64,000 bases of DNA, taken from the NCBI RefSeq assembly GCF_028288185.1, contig NZ_JAQBOF010000040.1, positions 124,001 to 188,000 of the forward strand, in the 5' to 3' direction. The stretch's first letter is position 1. Every line of letters begins with the position of its first letter. The notes under the pieces were generated by a model. That model saw only the letters and a program-made list of their open reading frames with translations, did no database searches and was not told the DNA's origin. The position numbers were made by a program, and so were the translations under genes. The DNA is from Mucilaginibacter sp. (GTDB lineage: Bacteria; Bacteroidota; Bacteroidia; Sphingobacteriales; Sphingobacteriaceae). Shown piece after piece: positions 32,711 to 41,823 of this stretch.

Positions 32711-32808
32711 CTTGCGCTCGTTTGCAACGAGTGCTTAACGTGGGTTAGCATTTACAATGCGATACAATCGCAAGACCATATTAAGCACTCGTTGCAAACG
32801 AGCGCAAG
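32711..32808. repeat. Perfect 28-bp inverted repeat
   Basis: Left arm 32711-32738 (begins CTTGCGCTCGTTTGCAACGA) and right arm 32781-32808 are exact reverse complements, with a 42-nt loop. Each arm also contains its own CTCGTTTGCAACGAG hairpin. The right arm is 5 nt from the eboF relic. Confidence 0.92.
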
Positions 32809-32813
32809 AAGGT

Positions 32814-32906
32814 GAATATAAGGCTGTTTTAATAACTGATGATGTACAGAAAGATGTGCAGCCTACCAACGTGTTTGATGTTATTTGGAAGAGTTTGAAA
32901 AAATAG
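32814..32906 (+). pseudogene. Decayed 3' end of a second eboF copy
   Basis: In frame, this 31-codon stretch encodes EYKAVLITDDVQKDVQPTNV followed by FDVIWKSLKK and a stop. That is 27 of 30 residues identical to the last 30 of EboF at 32599-32691. The two DNA copies differ at 15 of 93 positions, mostly third-codon bases, with only three amino-acid changes. No upstream part of the gene remains; the homology stops 5 nt after the 28-bp inverted repeat. Confidence 0.9.
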
Positions 32907-32916
32907 ATAACCATAA

Positions 32917-33037
32917 CCCGTTAAAGCGTCCACGCTTTAACGCGTAAAAATGCGAGCGTCTGCGCTCGCGATCACACAAAGTGAACGTACACGTTCATTA
33001 AAACATTCAGTAAGCGTGGACGCTTTACCGGGCGGGT
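32917..33037. repeat. Cluster of short palindromes with inverted GCGTCCACGC words
   Basis: It begins CCCGTTAAAGCGTCCACGC (32918-32936) and ends with a near reverse complement, GCGTGGACGCTTTACCGGG (33014-33032). Between them are palindromes GCGAGCGTCTGCGCTCGC (32952-32969) and GTGAACGTACACGTTCAT. The right-end word recurs as a direct repeat at about 33190-33210, just before the next gene. Confidence 0.8.
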
Positions 33038-33247
33038 GACCGTATAACCTTGCTTTGTCCTCAATCACCCCAAATGTTGTCTTTTTTGACCATGATAATT
33101 TTGGTACCTGGTGTTTAAGTTTGTATTTATGAAATATATGGTCATTATGTCTAATTTAGCTATCGCCGCTACGGAAATATTTAGTAAACCGTGGACGCTT
33201 TACTGGGTGGGACAAGAATTAACTTTGACGAACAATAGATAAAAATT

Positions 33248-33868
33248 ATGAGCAAAATTATCTTTGACAGCGGGATATCATTGGATGGCTTTTTCGCAGG
33301 CGATAACCGGAGTCCAGACAACCCAATGGGCGGCGTTTCAGGACAACTCCATAAGTGGATGTTTAAACAAAAAGCATTTTGGAAAAACATCAATATGGAA
33401 GGCGGTGAAGAATACGGTGCAGACAGTAAGTTAATTGATGATGTGTTTGCAGGAACAGGGTCTTACATTATGGGGAAGCGAATGTTTGAAGAAGGCGAAG
33501 TCCATTGGAAAGAAGATCTATACAAAGCGGATGTTTATGTGCTGACACACGAAGAACGCGAGCCCTGGGTTCAAAAAGGGACAACAACTTTTTATTTCAT
33601 CAATGACGGAATACAAAGCGCATTAGAAAAAGCAAAACAATCAGCCAAAGGAAAAGATATAAGGATACAAGGTGGTGCGGATACTATTCAACAATATCTT
33701 AATGCAGGGCTTGTAGACGAATTTTTTATTCACATTGCTCCCGTTTTTTTAGGAAGTGGTATCCGGCTGTTTGATGGTATGGACAAAGACAAATATGATA
33801 TTCAAATTGTAGAAGTAATATCATCAGACTTGACAACACATTTGAGATACAAATTAACGAAGAAATAA
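33248..33868 (+). CDS. Dihydrofolate reductase/RibD C-terminal family protein
   Basis: 206 residues with the RibD_C layout: SKIIFDSGISLDGFFAGD at the start, GSYIMGKRMFEEGE, VLTHEEREP, then DIRIQGGADTIQQYLNAGLVDEFFIHIAPVFLGSGIRLF, which carries the NADPH-binding Gly-Gly-Ala and family-specific tail. It is likely an NAD(P)H-dependent reductase of unknown substrate. It follows the repeat patch. A TAACTTTG word at 33220-33227 could be the -7 box, but a good TTG at the right distance is missing. Codon choices look more A-rich than in neighbouring genes, which hints at separate origin. Confidence 0.88.
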   Translation: MSKIIFDSGISLDGFFAGDNRSPDNPMGGVSGQLHKWMFKQKAFWKNINMEGGEEYGADSKLIDDVFAGTGSYIMGKRMFEEGEVHWKEDLYKADVYVLTHEEREPWVQKGTTTFYFINDGIQSALEKAKQSAKGKDIRIQGGADTIQQYLNAGLVDEFFIHIAPVFLGSGIRLFDGMDKDKYDIQIVEVISSDLTTHLRYKLTKK

Positions 33869-33963
33869 GAACGACTACCGCTAACAGAGGTTATAAGTAA
33901 GCGGGTATTATTATAAATTCAGTTATATTAGACAAAGAAAATCCACAATATTTAAAACTTACC

Positions 33964-33993
33964 GTTAGTCCGAGATTATAAATCCGGACTAAC
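33964..33993. repeat. GTTAGTCCG hairpin
   Basis: Left arm GTTAGTCCGAGATT and right arm AATCCGGACTAAC pair apart from one extra base. The word CGGACTAAC also ends the hairpin at 23061-23083, so this belongs to a dispersed family. Confidence 0.65.
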
Positions 33994-34055
33994 AGGAAAT
34001 GCGGGCCTATTAATGCATTACTACTAAACAATTAAATTACCTAATCATAATTATC

Positions 34056-34454
34056 ATGAACAAGACAACAATCAACATTATTTACTGGATCTCAACCGGG
34101 CTGATACTGGCTATGATGCTTTTTTCGGCAGCCTCAAGCTTTATGGAAAACCCCGATGGCGCAAAAATGATGACAGCAATAGGGTACAGGCCTTATGTAT
34201 TACATCTTTTAGCGGTAGCAAAAATATTGGGCGTAATAGCTATCCTTACACCAGGTTTTCCGCGGCTTAAAGAATGGGCTTATGCGGGTTTTACGTTTGA
34301 TCTTATCGGCGCAACCTATTCTTTTTATGCTTCGGGCTTTGCTTTTAAAGACTGGGCATTTATGGTGGTATTAATTGTCGTATTGGCGTGCTCGTATATT
34401 TTCTATCATAAACGGTTAAAGTTAAAAGGGACAGCAGCCGGAAGCGTGGCATAA
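34056..34454 (+). CDS. DoxX-like membrane protein
   Basis: 132 residues with four membrane helices: IIYWISTGLILAMMLFSAA, VLHLLAVAKILGVIAIL, EWAYAGFTFDLIGATYSF and FMVVLIVVLACSYIFY. The conserved Lys-Ile-Leu-Gly and Glu-Trp-Ala-Tyr-Ala-Gly motifs are those of the DoxX-like/DUF4870-adjacent family in Bacteroidota. The role is unknown; family members are often next to stress or reductase genes, which fits the RibD-like gene upstream. Confidence 0.85.
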   Translation: MNKTTINIIYWISTGLILAMMLFSAASSFMENPDGAKMMTAIGYRPYVLHLLAVAKILGVIAILTPGFPRLKEWAYAGFTFDLIGATYSFYASGFAFKDWAFMVVLIVVLACSYIFYHKRLKLKGTAAGSVA

Positions 34455-34957
34455 CCTCAATACATTAAAGCTGGATCAAGTAAAATGAATATCGTAATCC
34501 GGATCTGGCGCGATGCAGCGGTGGCCTGAGAGCGGCGTACTCGTGACTTTTAATGTGCTTATGCGGCAATGCACTTATTATTCTTATCGTTTGCCTGGCA
34601 TTACAAAGTACGGCAACATTTGCCTGATAAAGTGGTGGCGTTACTTTGTCACCACATTTTAAGTTAAGTTTTTTAACCGGCGGGGCAGTTGCGGTTAACG
34701 CACCAATGAGTACGCATAAAGTATGGTAAAAAGTTGCAAATTTTGGTGCTTATATGGGTAATAAACAGGCATAAATGGCAACTAAAAGGGTATATATGGC
34801 AACTATTGGCAGTTTTTTGTAAAATGATATAAATCAATAATTTATCAACCAAAAATCGTCCTGATTTTTTATGTTTTTTACAGTTTTCAGGATTTAAATT
34901 ATCATTCTTTTTATTGCGACAATCCATGTAAATTACAGCCTCCAATTATAAAATAAA
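34455..34957. other. 503-bp gene-free stretch
   Basis: Between the DoxX-like gene and the GH31 gene. It holds a small hairpin GTGGTG...CACCAC near 34630-34655 and is AT-rich afterwards. A 90-codon minus-strand frame (34673-34945) has no recognisable protein character. The GH31 promoter should lie here, but no clear TTG/TAnnTTTG pair was found. Confidence 0.5.
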
Positions 34958-37099
34958 ATGGTTCGTAATTCAATTAGTATTATTGCCCTAATAGTTTGCC
35001 TCGGCTTAACCGCTAAGGCGCAACAAGTACAGGAAATGGCCCCCGGTGTAACGCGGGTTACGGTGGGTGAGGTCGATAAGTTCTCACCCTACAACATCCT
35101 GCAAGAAAAACCAAAGGTTGAAGCCATGAAGCAGCTCCCGGCGACTGATATGGGTGTCGACCCTAAAAGTATCCGTGTGGAAATAACCCCACGCGGTGCC
35201 ATTGTGCACATCCCATTAGGTAATACCGAAGAATTGTACGGCTTTGGCTTACAAATGAACTCATTCAGGCAGCGAGGACTAAAAAGGCGACCAATTGTAA
35301 ACGATAACCCGCTAAACGACCTGGGGTTTACGCATGCGCCAACAACCTTTTATTTATCAACCAAAGGGTATGGCATATTTATCAATACTTCACGCTATAC
35401 AACGTTCTATTGCGGCACACATAAACAGGTTAAGGGGGATGTGAATGCTAATACCGGTAGTGGTAATTCGTCTGCGCAATCAGTTGAAGACCTTTATAAA
35501 AACACCAACAACAAATCGGGCGAGGTTATAGTAGATATCCCCGGTGCCAAAGGTGGCGACGTGTTCATTTTTAACGGCCCCACCCTTAAAAACGCATTAC
35601 AGCGATATAACTTATTCTCGGGTGGCGGTGCTATGCCTGCTATATGGGGCATGGGCGTTCAATATCGAATGAAGGCTGATAGCAAACAACAGGACGTTTA
35701 CAATATGGCCAACTATTTCAGAGAGAACCATATCCCCTGCGATGTTTTTGGGTTAGAACCTAAATGGCAAACAGCTTCATATTCTTGCTCATACGTTTGG
35801 AACCCGGAGAACTTCCCGGCACCGCAAGAGCTGATTGACAAAATGAAAGCCCAGGGCATTAAGCTTAATTTATGGGAGCATGCTTATGTTGCACCTGCAT
35901 CGCCTATTTATAGTTCGTTAGCCAGTAGCGCCGGCGATTATAAAGTATGGAATGGCCTCGTGCCCGATTTCGCAGGTAAAACTGCCCCAACCATATTTGC
36001 AGATTACCACAAAAAAACCTTTGTAGACAATGGCGTTTCGGCATTTAAAATGGATGAGTGCGATAACTCCAACCTTACAGAAGGCGGCGCTGTTTGGGCA
36101 TTCCCGGAACTATCGCAATTCCCATCAGGTATTGACGGCGAGCAGATGCACCAGCAGTTTGGGACGCTGTACTTCCAAACCATGTATAATATCTATAAAA
36201 AAGCCAATAAGCGATCTTATTTTAACATACGGTCTTTAAACGGTTTTGCTTCATCATACCCGGTATCATTATATAGTGATACTTATGTTCACAAAGAATA
36301 TATCAGGATGATCAGCAATGCAGGGTTTTCGGGCTTATTATGGTCGCCGGAGGTTAGAGAGTCGGCATCTATTACAGAACTTTGCCGCCGCTCGCAAACA
36401 GCTATATTATCATCACAAACGGTATTTAACAGCTGGTATTTAAAAAGCCCGCCCTGGCTGCAATTTGATCGAAATAAAAATAACCGCGGCGAGCTATTGC
36501 CAAATGCTAAAGAAGCGGAGGCGCATATCCGTACATTGCTTAATTTCAGGATGAGTTTTATTCCATATCTATATACCGCATTTGCTAAATACCACCGCGA
36601 AGGTGTACCGCCATTTAGGGCATTGGTTGTTGACTATCCGGAAGATAAGGCCACCTATAATGTTTGGGATGAATATATGATTGGTGACAATGTATTGGCA
36701 GCTCCTATATCAGATAGCGCATCAAGCCGTAAAGTGTATTTACCCAAAGGTAATTGGTATGATTTTAATACCAATAAGCTGTATGAAGGCGGGCAAACTT
36801 ATACTGTAACTACGGGCCTGGAGCAGATACCAATATTTATTAAAGAAGGGACCATTTTGCCCATGGCTAAGCCGGTAGAGTTTGTTTTGCCGAATACCAT
36901 CTTTGACGTGACTTGTTACGTATATGGAAAGAACCCGAACACTGCAGAGCTTTTTGAAGATGATGGAACTACATTTAATTTCGAAAAAGATAGTTTTAAT
37001 ATTTTAAATCTCGATTGGCAAAAGGGCAAAGGAAATGTAAGCAGAAAAGGCGGTTTTAAACCTAAAGTATATAATATTAAAAATTGGGTAAACATTTAA
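34958..37099 (+). CDS. Secreted glycoside hydrolase family 31 enzyme
   Basis: 713 residues with a signal peptide (ISIIALIVCLGLTAKA|Q). The N-terminal beta-sandwich includes NTEELYGFGLQMNSFRQRG. The TIM barrel has VFGLEPKWQ and the nucleophile region GVSAFKMDECDN with Asp366; the likely acid/base is Asp441 in LYSDTYVHKEYIR, where most GH31 enzymes have Trp-Thr-Gly-Asp. A C-terminal beta-domain follows (TGLEQIPIFIKEGTILP). GH31 acts on alpha-linked glucose, xylose or sulfoquinovose; substrate preference cannot be read. The GH125 gene lies downstream after 313 nt, suggesting joint action on an alpha-linked glycan. Confidence 0.9.
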   Translation: MVRNSISIIALIVCLGLTAKAQQVQEMAPGVTRVTVGEVDKFSPYNILQEKPKVEAMKQLPATDMGVDPKSIRVEITPRGAIVHIPLGNTEELYGFGLQMNSFRQRGLKRRPIVNDNPLNDLGFTHAPTTFYLSTKGYGIFINTSRYTTFYCGTHKQVKGDVNANTGSGNSSAQSVEDLYKNTNNKSGEVIVDIPGAKGGDVFIFNGPTLKNALQRYNLFSGGGAMPAIWGMGVQYRMKADSKQQDVYNMANYFRENHIPCDVFGLEPKWQTASYSCSYVWNPENFPAPQELIDKMKAQGIKLNLWEHAYVAPASPIYSSLASSAGDYKVWNGLVPDFAGKTAPTIFADYHKKTFVDNGVSAFKMDECDNSNLTEGGAVWAFPELSQFPSGIDGEQMHQQFGTLYFQTMYNIYKKANKRSYFNIRSLNGFASSYPVSLYSDTYVHKEYIRMISNAGFSGLLWSPEVRESASITELCRRSQTAILSSQTVFNSWYLKSPPWLQFDRNKNNRGELLPNAKEAEAHIRTLLNFRMSFIPYLYTAFAKYHREGVPPFRALVVDYPEDKATYNVWDEYMIGDNVLAAPISDSASSRKVYLPKGNWYDFNTNKLYEGGQTYTVTTGLEQIPIFIKEGTILPMAKPVEFVLPNTIFDVTCYVYGKNPNTAELFEDDGTTFNFEKDSFNILNLDWQKGKGNVSRKGGFKPKVYNIKNWVNI

Positions 37100-37412
37100 T
37101 AAATAACAAGTACCCATATATTTACACTGGCGCCACTGTTAGGGGATGACATATAAGTAACAGTACCTTTTAGATACTCTATACGAGCAATTATTTATTC
37201 GCAATATATTAAGCCCATATTTGTTTAAGTGGTTTAAAGTTTTTAGTATTGGGAAGATTTTGAAGTCAAGTCAAAATAAAAAAACCAATAATTATTATAA
37301 AACCATAGTCTACTAAAATAGAGACTGATAAATGGCATACTTACAATGGCTATGTAAAAAACAGGCATGGTAATTCTATAGGTGCACTATCAGCCTTATA
37401 ACTTAAAATAAT
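37100..37412. other. 313-bp AT-rich gap between GH31 and GH125
   Basis: I see no reading frame, strong hairpin or consensus promoter pair in this stretch. Confidence 0.45.
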
Positions 37413-38822
37413 ATGCAAAGAAGAACTTTCATGAAAAACACCGGCTTATTAGGCACAACTTTGTTGCTTAGCAAGTTGCCTACATTTGCACAAGCGGGTT
37501 ATCCTGCCGTTAGGGTTACGCAAAGAAACTTTAGTAGTGTGGCTATAGAGGATGCTATTACAGAGTTTAGCAAAAACGTAGAGGACAAGGAGTTGGCCTG
37601 GTTGTTTAACAACTGTTTCCCTAACACTTTAGATACTACAGTAACCTTTACCGAGAAAGATGGCAAGCCTGATACTTATGTTATTACCGGTGATATAGAT
37701 GCTATGTGGCTGCGCGATAGCAGCGCGCAGGTATATCCTTATTTGCACTTTATTAAACAAGATAAAAAATTACAGCAGCTTGTAGCCGGGGTTATTAATC
37801 ACCAGGCTAAATGTGTGCTAAAAGATCCGTACGCTAATGCGTTTTATAATGACCCTGACAAGGTAGGAGAGTGGGCACATGATGATACCAAAATGCAACC
37901 CGGCCTGCACGAAAGGAAATGGGAGATAGACTCGTTATGTTATCCAATCAGGCTGGCTCATAAATACTGGCAACTTACCGGTGATACAACGCCGTTTGAT
38001 GATAAATGGAAATCTGCAATAGCGCTTACTTTAAAAACATTTAAAGAGCAGCAACGCAAAACAAACCAGGGCCCTTACAGATTTCAGCGCAAAACCGCCT
38101 GGGCTACAGATGGTGTGCCAATGAACGGTTATGGTTACCCTGTAAAACCTAATGGATTGATTTGCTCGGCATTCCGTCCAAGTGACGATGCTACTATCTA
38201 TATGTATTTAATTCCATCAAACTTCTTTGCGGTAGTTAGCTTAAAGCAAGCGTCAGAGATGGTTAGCAAAATATCAAAAGATGCCCCTTTAGCTGCCGAG
38301 CTTCGTGCATTGGCGGCCGAGGTTGAAGCGGCGTTAAAGAAATATGCGGTTATTAATCACCAAACCTTTGGTAAAATATACGCCTACGAGGTGAATGGTT
38401 ACGGAAGCTTTAACCTGATGGATGATGCCAACGTGCCTAGCCTATTAGGATTGCCGTATTTAGATGCAATGCCTAAAACTGATCCTATCTATCAAAATAC
38501 ACGTAAAATGTTGTTGTCGTCAAACAATCCGTTCTTCTTTAAAGGTAAAGCCGGCGAAGGTATTGGCGGCCCGCACGCGGGTAAGGATATGATATGGCCG
38601 TTGGGTATAATTATGCGCGGCTTAACAAGCAGCAGTGATGCAGAAATTAAACACTGCATTGCCATGTTAAAAAGCAGCAATGCCGGTACGGGCTTTATGC
38701 ACGAGTCGTTTCATAAAGACGATGCCAAGCATTTTAGCCGTAAATGGTTTGCCTGGGCTAATACTTTGTTTGGCGAGTTTTTATGGGAAACCTATAAAGC
38801 TAAACCACATTTGTTAGCTTAA
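37413..38822 (+). CDS. Glycoside hydrolase family 125 (exo-alpha-1,6-mannosidase-like)
   Basis: 469 residues. The N-terminus MQRRTFMKNTGLLGTTLLLS carries a twin-arginine motif (RRTFMK), so export through Tat is likely. Family signatures are ITGDIDAMWLRDSSAQVYPYL, NGLICSAFRPSDDATIYMYLIPSNFFAV (the RPSDD Asp is the expected general acid) and FMHESFHKDD (the Glu is the expected base). Known GH125 enzymes remove terminal alpha-1,6-mannose. With the GH31 gene and the Sus operon nearby it suggests digestion of a mannose-containing glycan, which is inference. Confidence 0.92.
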   Translation: MQRRTFMKNTGLLGTTLLLSKLPTFAQAGYPAVRVTQRNFSSVAIEDAITEFSKNVEDKELAWLFNNCFPNTLDTTVTFTEKDGKPDTYVITGDIDAMWLRDSSAQVYPYLHFIKQDKKLQQLVAGVINHQAKCVLKDPYANAFYNDPDKVGEWAHDDTKMQPGLHERKWEIDSLCYPIRLAHKYWQLTGDTTPFDDKWKSAIALTLKTFKEQQRKTNQGPYRFQRKTAWATDGVPMNGYGYPVKPNGLICSAFRPSDDATIYMYLIPSNFFAVVSLKQASEMVSKISKDAPLAAELRALAAEVEAALKKYAVINHQTFGKIYAYEVNGYGSFNLMDDANVPSLLGLPYLDAMPKTDPIYQNTRKMLLSSNNPFFFKGKAGEGIGGPHAGKDMIWPLGIIMRGLTSSSDAEIKHCIAMLKSSNAGTGFMHESFHKDDAKHFSRKWFAWANTLFGEFLWETYKAKPHLLA

Positions 38823-38851
38823 TGATATTGCGCGTACCAGCGAAAGGATAA

Positions 38852-38875
38852 GTGATTCACAAAATAGTGAATCAC
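38852..38875. repeat. GTGATTCAC palindrome after GH125
   Basis: Arms GTGATTCAC and GTGAATCAC are perfect with a 6-nt loop, 30 nt after the GH125 stop. The related word GAATCACTATTT follows. It has no T-run, so it is a weak terminator candidate. Confidence 0.5.
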
Positions 38876-39018
38876 CTGAATCACTATTTGCCTGTGACCC
38901 GTGATAAACTAACTAGTATTGGCATGATCAATTGTGCACATTATTAGAGTTTTACCTCGAACACTTTGTTGGTGGACAACACCAATAATGGCGGACAGAA
39001 GGCAGAATTGAGCAATAA

Positions 39019-39076
39019 ATACCCTAACAAAAAGGCCTGTAGATTTTTATATCTACAGGCCTTTTTGTTAGGGTAT
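39019..39076. terminator. Strong bidirectional terminator with 26-bp perfect stem
   Basis: Arms 39019-39044 and 39051-39076 are exact reverse complements with a 6-nt loop, and each arm includes an A or T run of five. It separates the plus-strand GH125 gene from the convergent minus-strand gene ending at 39091. Confidence 0.92.
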
Positions 39077-39090
39077 GACTTAATAAAGTT

Positions 39091-41823
39091 TTATTGAACC
39101 GTATAAGTATATACCTGCCTTCCAAGTTCGCCTGCGGCGTTAATGCCTTCTACAATAACTTTATAACTACCCGGACCATCGCCGTTATAAAAAACAAGTG
39201 AGGTTTTTCCGTCCGCATCAGTTTTTACGCGTGGGTTCCAATAAATAGTTGATCGTAGATCTGTTATTTTATCAGCAGTTGCAGCATTGTCGTATTTTGG
39301 TGTATAAAACTCGCGCACTTTATTAAATCCTTTAGGCGATATATTGATAATGTTTGGATTGTATTGTCTGCGCGAAGTGCCTAATCTGGTTAATATCAAT
39401 ACAGATTTAGCGCCCAAAAAATTAACCATTGCCATATTTGTGCTTACTACCTCTATTTTGGCAACATCTTCCGGCAAAATACTGCCATCTAATATTTCTG
39501 ATATTTCATCGCTGGTTGTAATCTTCCTGCCATCAACAATAAGCCCGACATGGGTTGTCCTGTCCTGCATATCCTGTAAGAATGATTGGCCGTGGTCGTC
39601 AAGTTGAACGCTAATACCTTGTAACCTGCCTTGTAGGGCCATTGCCAGGGTAATATAGTTTTCGGGATTGTCAATAGTAAGAACTCTATCTGCAGACTCC
39701 TCGGGTACTTTAAACATTCCTTGTGGGGTTATATTCGCATCAGCTTTAACTTTGCGAGCCCTTATCCTTACTTCTTTTAACCGTTGCACCTTATCCAACT
39801 GGCCTGTTTTTTCATATATATCATCCAGTTTTTTGCCATTATCAATATAAGCTTTTAAGGTGGCGTTAATATTGGTGCTTACATCTGCTAGGTTTTTATT
39901 TTTGCTTAATTTGAGTCTTGGTAATGTATCTATGAATATTTTGGCGTGATCGCTGTTTTTTTCGGTTTTAGCTTGTATGGCAAACTTAACACTGTCAAGC
40001 AATAGTATCCCGTCAAACTTAAATTTCCCATCGGCATCGGTTGTAGTGCTTTTAACAACGTTAGCTTTTAATGACACCATTGAAACGTTTGCATTGGCCA
40101 TTGGCTTGTTTGTAAGTGTTGTCACCCGGCCAGATATTACAGCACCCAGACTCTCGGCCTCAAACATTGGTTTTGCCATAACGGTTGTTATTTCTTTCCA
40201 GGCAAATCTGCGGTAGCCTTGTGTTAGCATCAGATTGTCCAGTGCTTTATCCACATCTTCAGATACCGCGGTGAAATAATAGTTAGGTTTTTCAATGTAA
40301 CCTTTCAGATCAGAGGTTAATAAAATATTTGTAAATATTGTAGTTTCAACATTTTCATCAACAGGCACTTTACTTTGGTCAATTACAGCTACCGAGAAAT
40401 TGCCGGGTACACCTTTGCCTTTACTATCCTTCGCATCAAGAGATATTAATACCGATTCTTTACCCTTGTAAGTGTTTTTGGCAGTTTTAAGATTGAGCTG
40501 CATCAGATCGTTACTTCTTATAAATGCAACGCGCTCATTTAAAGGTTCGCCGGCACTATTAAAAATAGTGAACTGGGCTATACCCGTAGGGAACAGTTTT
40601 TTCTCCAGCCATATAGAGGTACTGGCCCTTGCTATTTTTACCGGCGAGGCAACAATTGTTTCGCCGCTTGATTGTGCTATGAAGCTTATGCTTGGCGCAA
40701 CAGCCACTTGTTTAGCTGATGCTCCTATCCTTACCAGGATACTATCTTTATTAGGCTGGTAAACGCTTAATACAAAACCATCGTCAGCCGCTTTAGGCAA
40801 GACAATGGTTTTTGTTGTACCATCGGCAAAGCTTATTTGTGCCTTATAGTTTTTACCTGCTTCGGGCCTTAACAAGAAACTCCCCATGCCCGCATGCATG
40901 CTTTCTATTTCGCCCACTTCATTATTAGCATCATCAACAATTTTGCCTTTAACGGTAGCACCTGTTCCGTCCACACCTGTAGCTTTAAATCCAACACGCG
41001 AAGAAATCCCATTAACCAGGTTGCCGCTTTCAGGAAAGAATTGCACATCACTTTGATATAAAGATGCCTTGATAGGGAACTCTCTTACTATAGGATATTT
41101 ATCAGATCCCTGTAAGACGGTCCGGATGTAAGCTCCGCTTAAATTAACATTGTGCTCATTCTCAATGCTGATACTAAGGCTGCCTAATGCATCAGTTTTA
41201 ACATTACGGGTGCCAATTACCTTGTTATTAATAACTATCTGGTATTTTACGTCTCTGCCGCCAAGCGCTTTACCTTCATCATCAGTATAATTTAATAAAG
41301 CGGTTAAAACGGGTTTATTGTTTATGTCTTTATACTGGTAGTCGGCTTTGGTGATAATATTATCACTTACCAGGCTGCCTACGGTAAAAGTTTTATCAAA
41401 AAAATAATCCTCGCCGGCGTTACGCATCCATTTGGTATAGGCCCTTATGCGATAACTGCCTTCTTTTAAGTCATCCCCCAGCGAAAACTCACCCACTACC
41501 ATGCCAGAGATTATAGGTAGTTTTATTGATCTTACAATAGAGTCTTTTTCGCTGATCAGATCAACATTTAATGCGCCGCTTAACGCCGAAAGCTGGTGCC
41601 TGCTGCCAATGGTTATATAGCCTTTAAACCAGATGGTATCGCCCAGTGCATAATAGGGTTTGTCCATGTGCAGGTAAACTTTTTCTTGCGGATTGCTATC
41701 TGTCCATTTTTGCAGTGCAGCAACTAGTTTATCAATAGGGTCATCGCCTTTTGGAATAAAAGCTAGGAGCAGCAAAAGCGAACAGAATAATCCAAGCTTG
41801 ATAGAGAGTTTGTTTAATTTCAT
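39091..41823 (-). CDS. MG2-like / TonB plug-domain surface protein without a barrel
   Basis: 910 residues with a signal peptide (LGLFCSLLLLLAFIP). Near residues 47-140 an alpha-2-macroglobulin MG2-like domain is recognisable from EKVYLHMDKPYYALGDTIWFKGYI. Further beta-sandwich repeats follow, then a carboxypeptidase-regulatory-like strand set (GRVTTLTNKPMANANVSMVS). Near residues 730-840 a TonB-receptor plug-like segment is seen (LAMALQGRLQGISVQL ... AKIEVVSTNMAMVNFLGAKS). No transmembrane barrel follows; the protein ends in YKVIVEGINAAGELGRQVYTYTVQ. Such proteins are common in Bacteroidota and of unknown function. It points away from the Sus operon across a 920-bp gap. Confidence 0.85.
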   Translation of the reverse strand: MKLNKLSIKLGLFCSLLLLLAFIPKGDDPIDKLVAALQKWTDSNPQEKVYLHMDKPYYALGDTIWFKGYITIGSRHQLSALSGALNVDLISEKDSIVRSIKLPIISGMVVGEFSLGDDLKEGSYRIRAYTKWMRNAGEDYFFDKTFTVGSLVSDNIITKADYQYKDINNKPVLTALLNYTDDEGKALGGRDVKYQIVINNKVIGTRNVKTDALGSLSISIENEHNVNLSGAYIRTVLQGSDKYPIVREFPIKASLYQSDVQFFPESGNLVNGISSRVGFKATGVDGTGATVKGKIVDDANNEVGEIESMHAGMGSFLLRPEAGKNYKAQISFADGTTKTIVLPKAADDGFVLSVYQPNKDSILVRIGASAKQVAVAPSISFIAQSSGETIVASPVKIARASTSIWLEKKLFPTGIAQFTIFNSAGEPLNERVAFIRSNDLMQLNLKTAKNTYKGKESVLISLDAKDSKGKGVPGNFSVAVIDQSKVPVDENVETTIFTNILLTSDLKGYIEKPNYYFTAVSEDVDKALDNLMLTQGYRRFAWKEITTVMAKPMFEAESLGAVISGRVTTLTNKPMANANVSMVSLKANVVKSTTTDADGKFKFDGILLLDSVKFAIQAKTEKNSDHAKIFIDTLPRLKLSKNKNLADVSTNINATLKAYIDNGKKLDDIYEKTGQLDKVQRLKEVRIRARKVKADANITPQGMFKVPEESADRVLTIDNPENYITLAMALQGRLQGISVQLDDHGQSFLQDMQDRTTHVGLIVDGRKITTSDEISEILDGSILPEDVAKIEVVSTNMAMVNFLGAKSVLILTRLGTSRRQYNPNIINISPKGFNKVREFYTPKYDNAATADKITDLRSTIYWNPRVKTDADGKTSLVFYNGDGPGSYKVIVEGINAAGELGRQVYTYTVQ

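Larger units (their letters stand above)
32692..33247. other. 556-bp repeat patch after the ebo cluster
   Basis: It contains the 28-bp inverted repeat, the eboF relic, a series of 16- to 20-bp palindromes and two direct copies of a GTGGACGCTTTAC word. A 37-codon frame near 33129 has no protein character. Confidence 0.7.

Noticed and set aside
32705..33040. CRISPR array or integron attachment array
   Set aside because: The repeats are palindromes of differing sequence with irregular spacing, not identical direct repeats with unique spacers, and no cas or integrase gene is near.
33129..33242. 37-codon frame starting with ATG near 33129
   Set aside because: It runs into the repeat word before the RibD-like gene and shows no protein character.
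34673..34945. 90-codon minus-strand frame upstream of GH31
   Set aside because: AT-rich intergenic DNA with Cys/His-rich nonsense composition and no start context.
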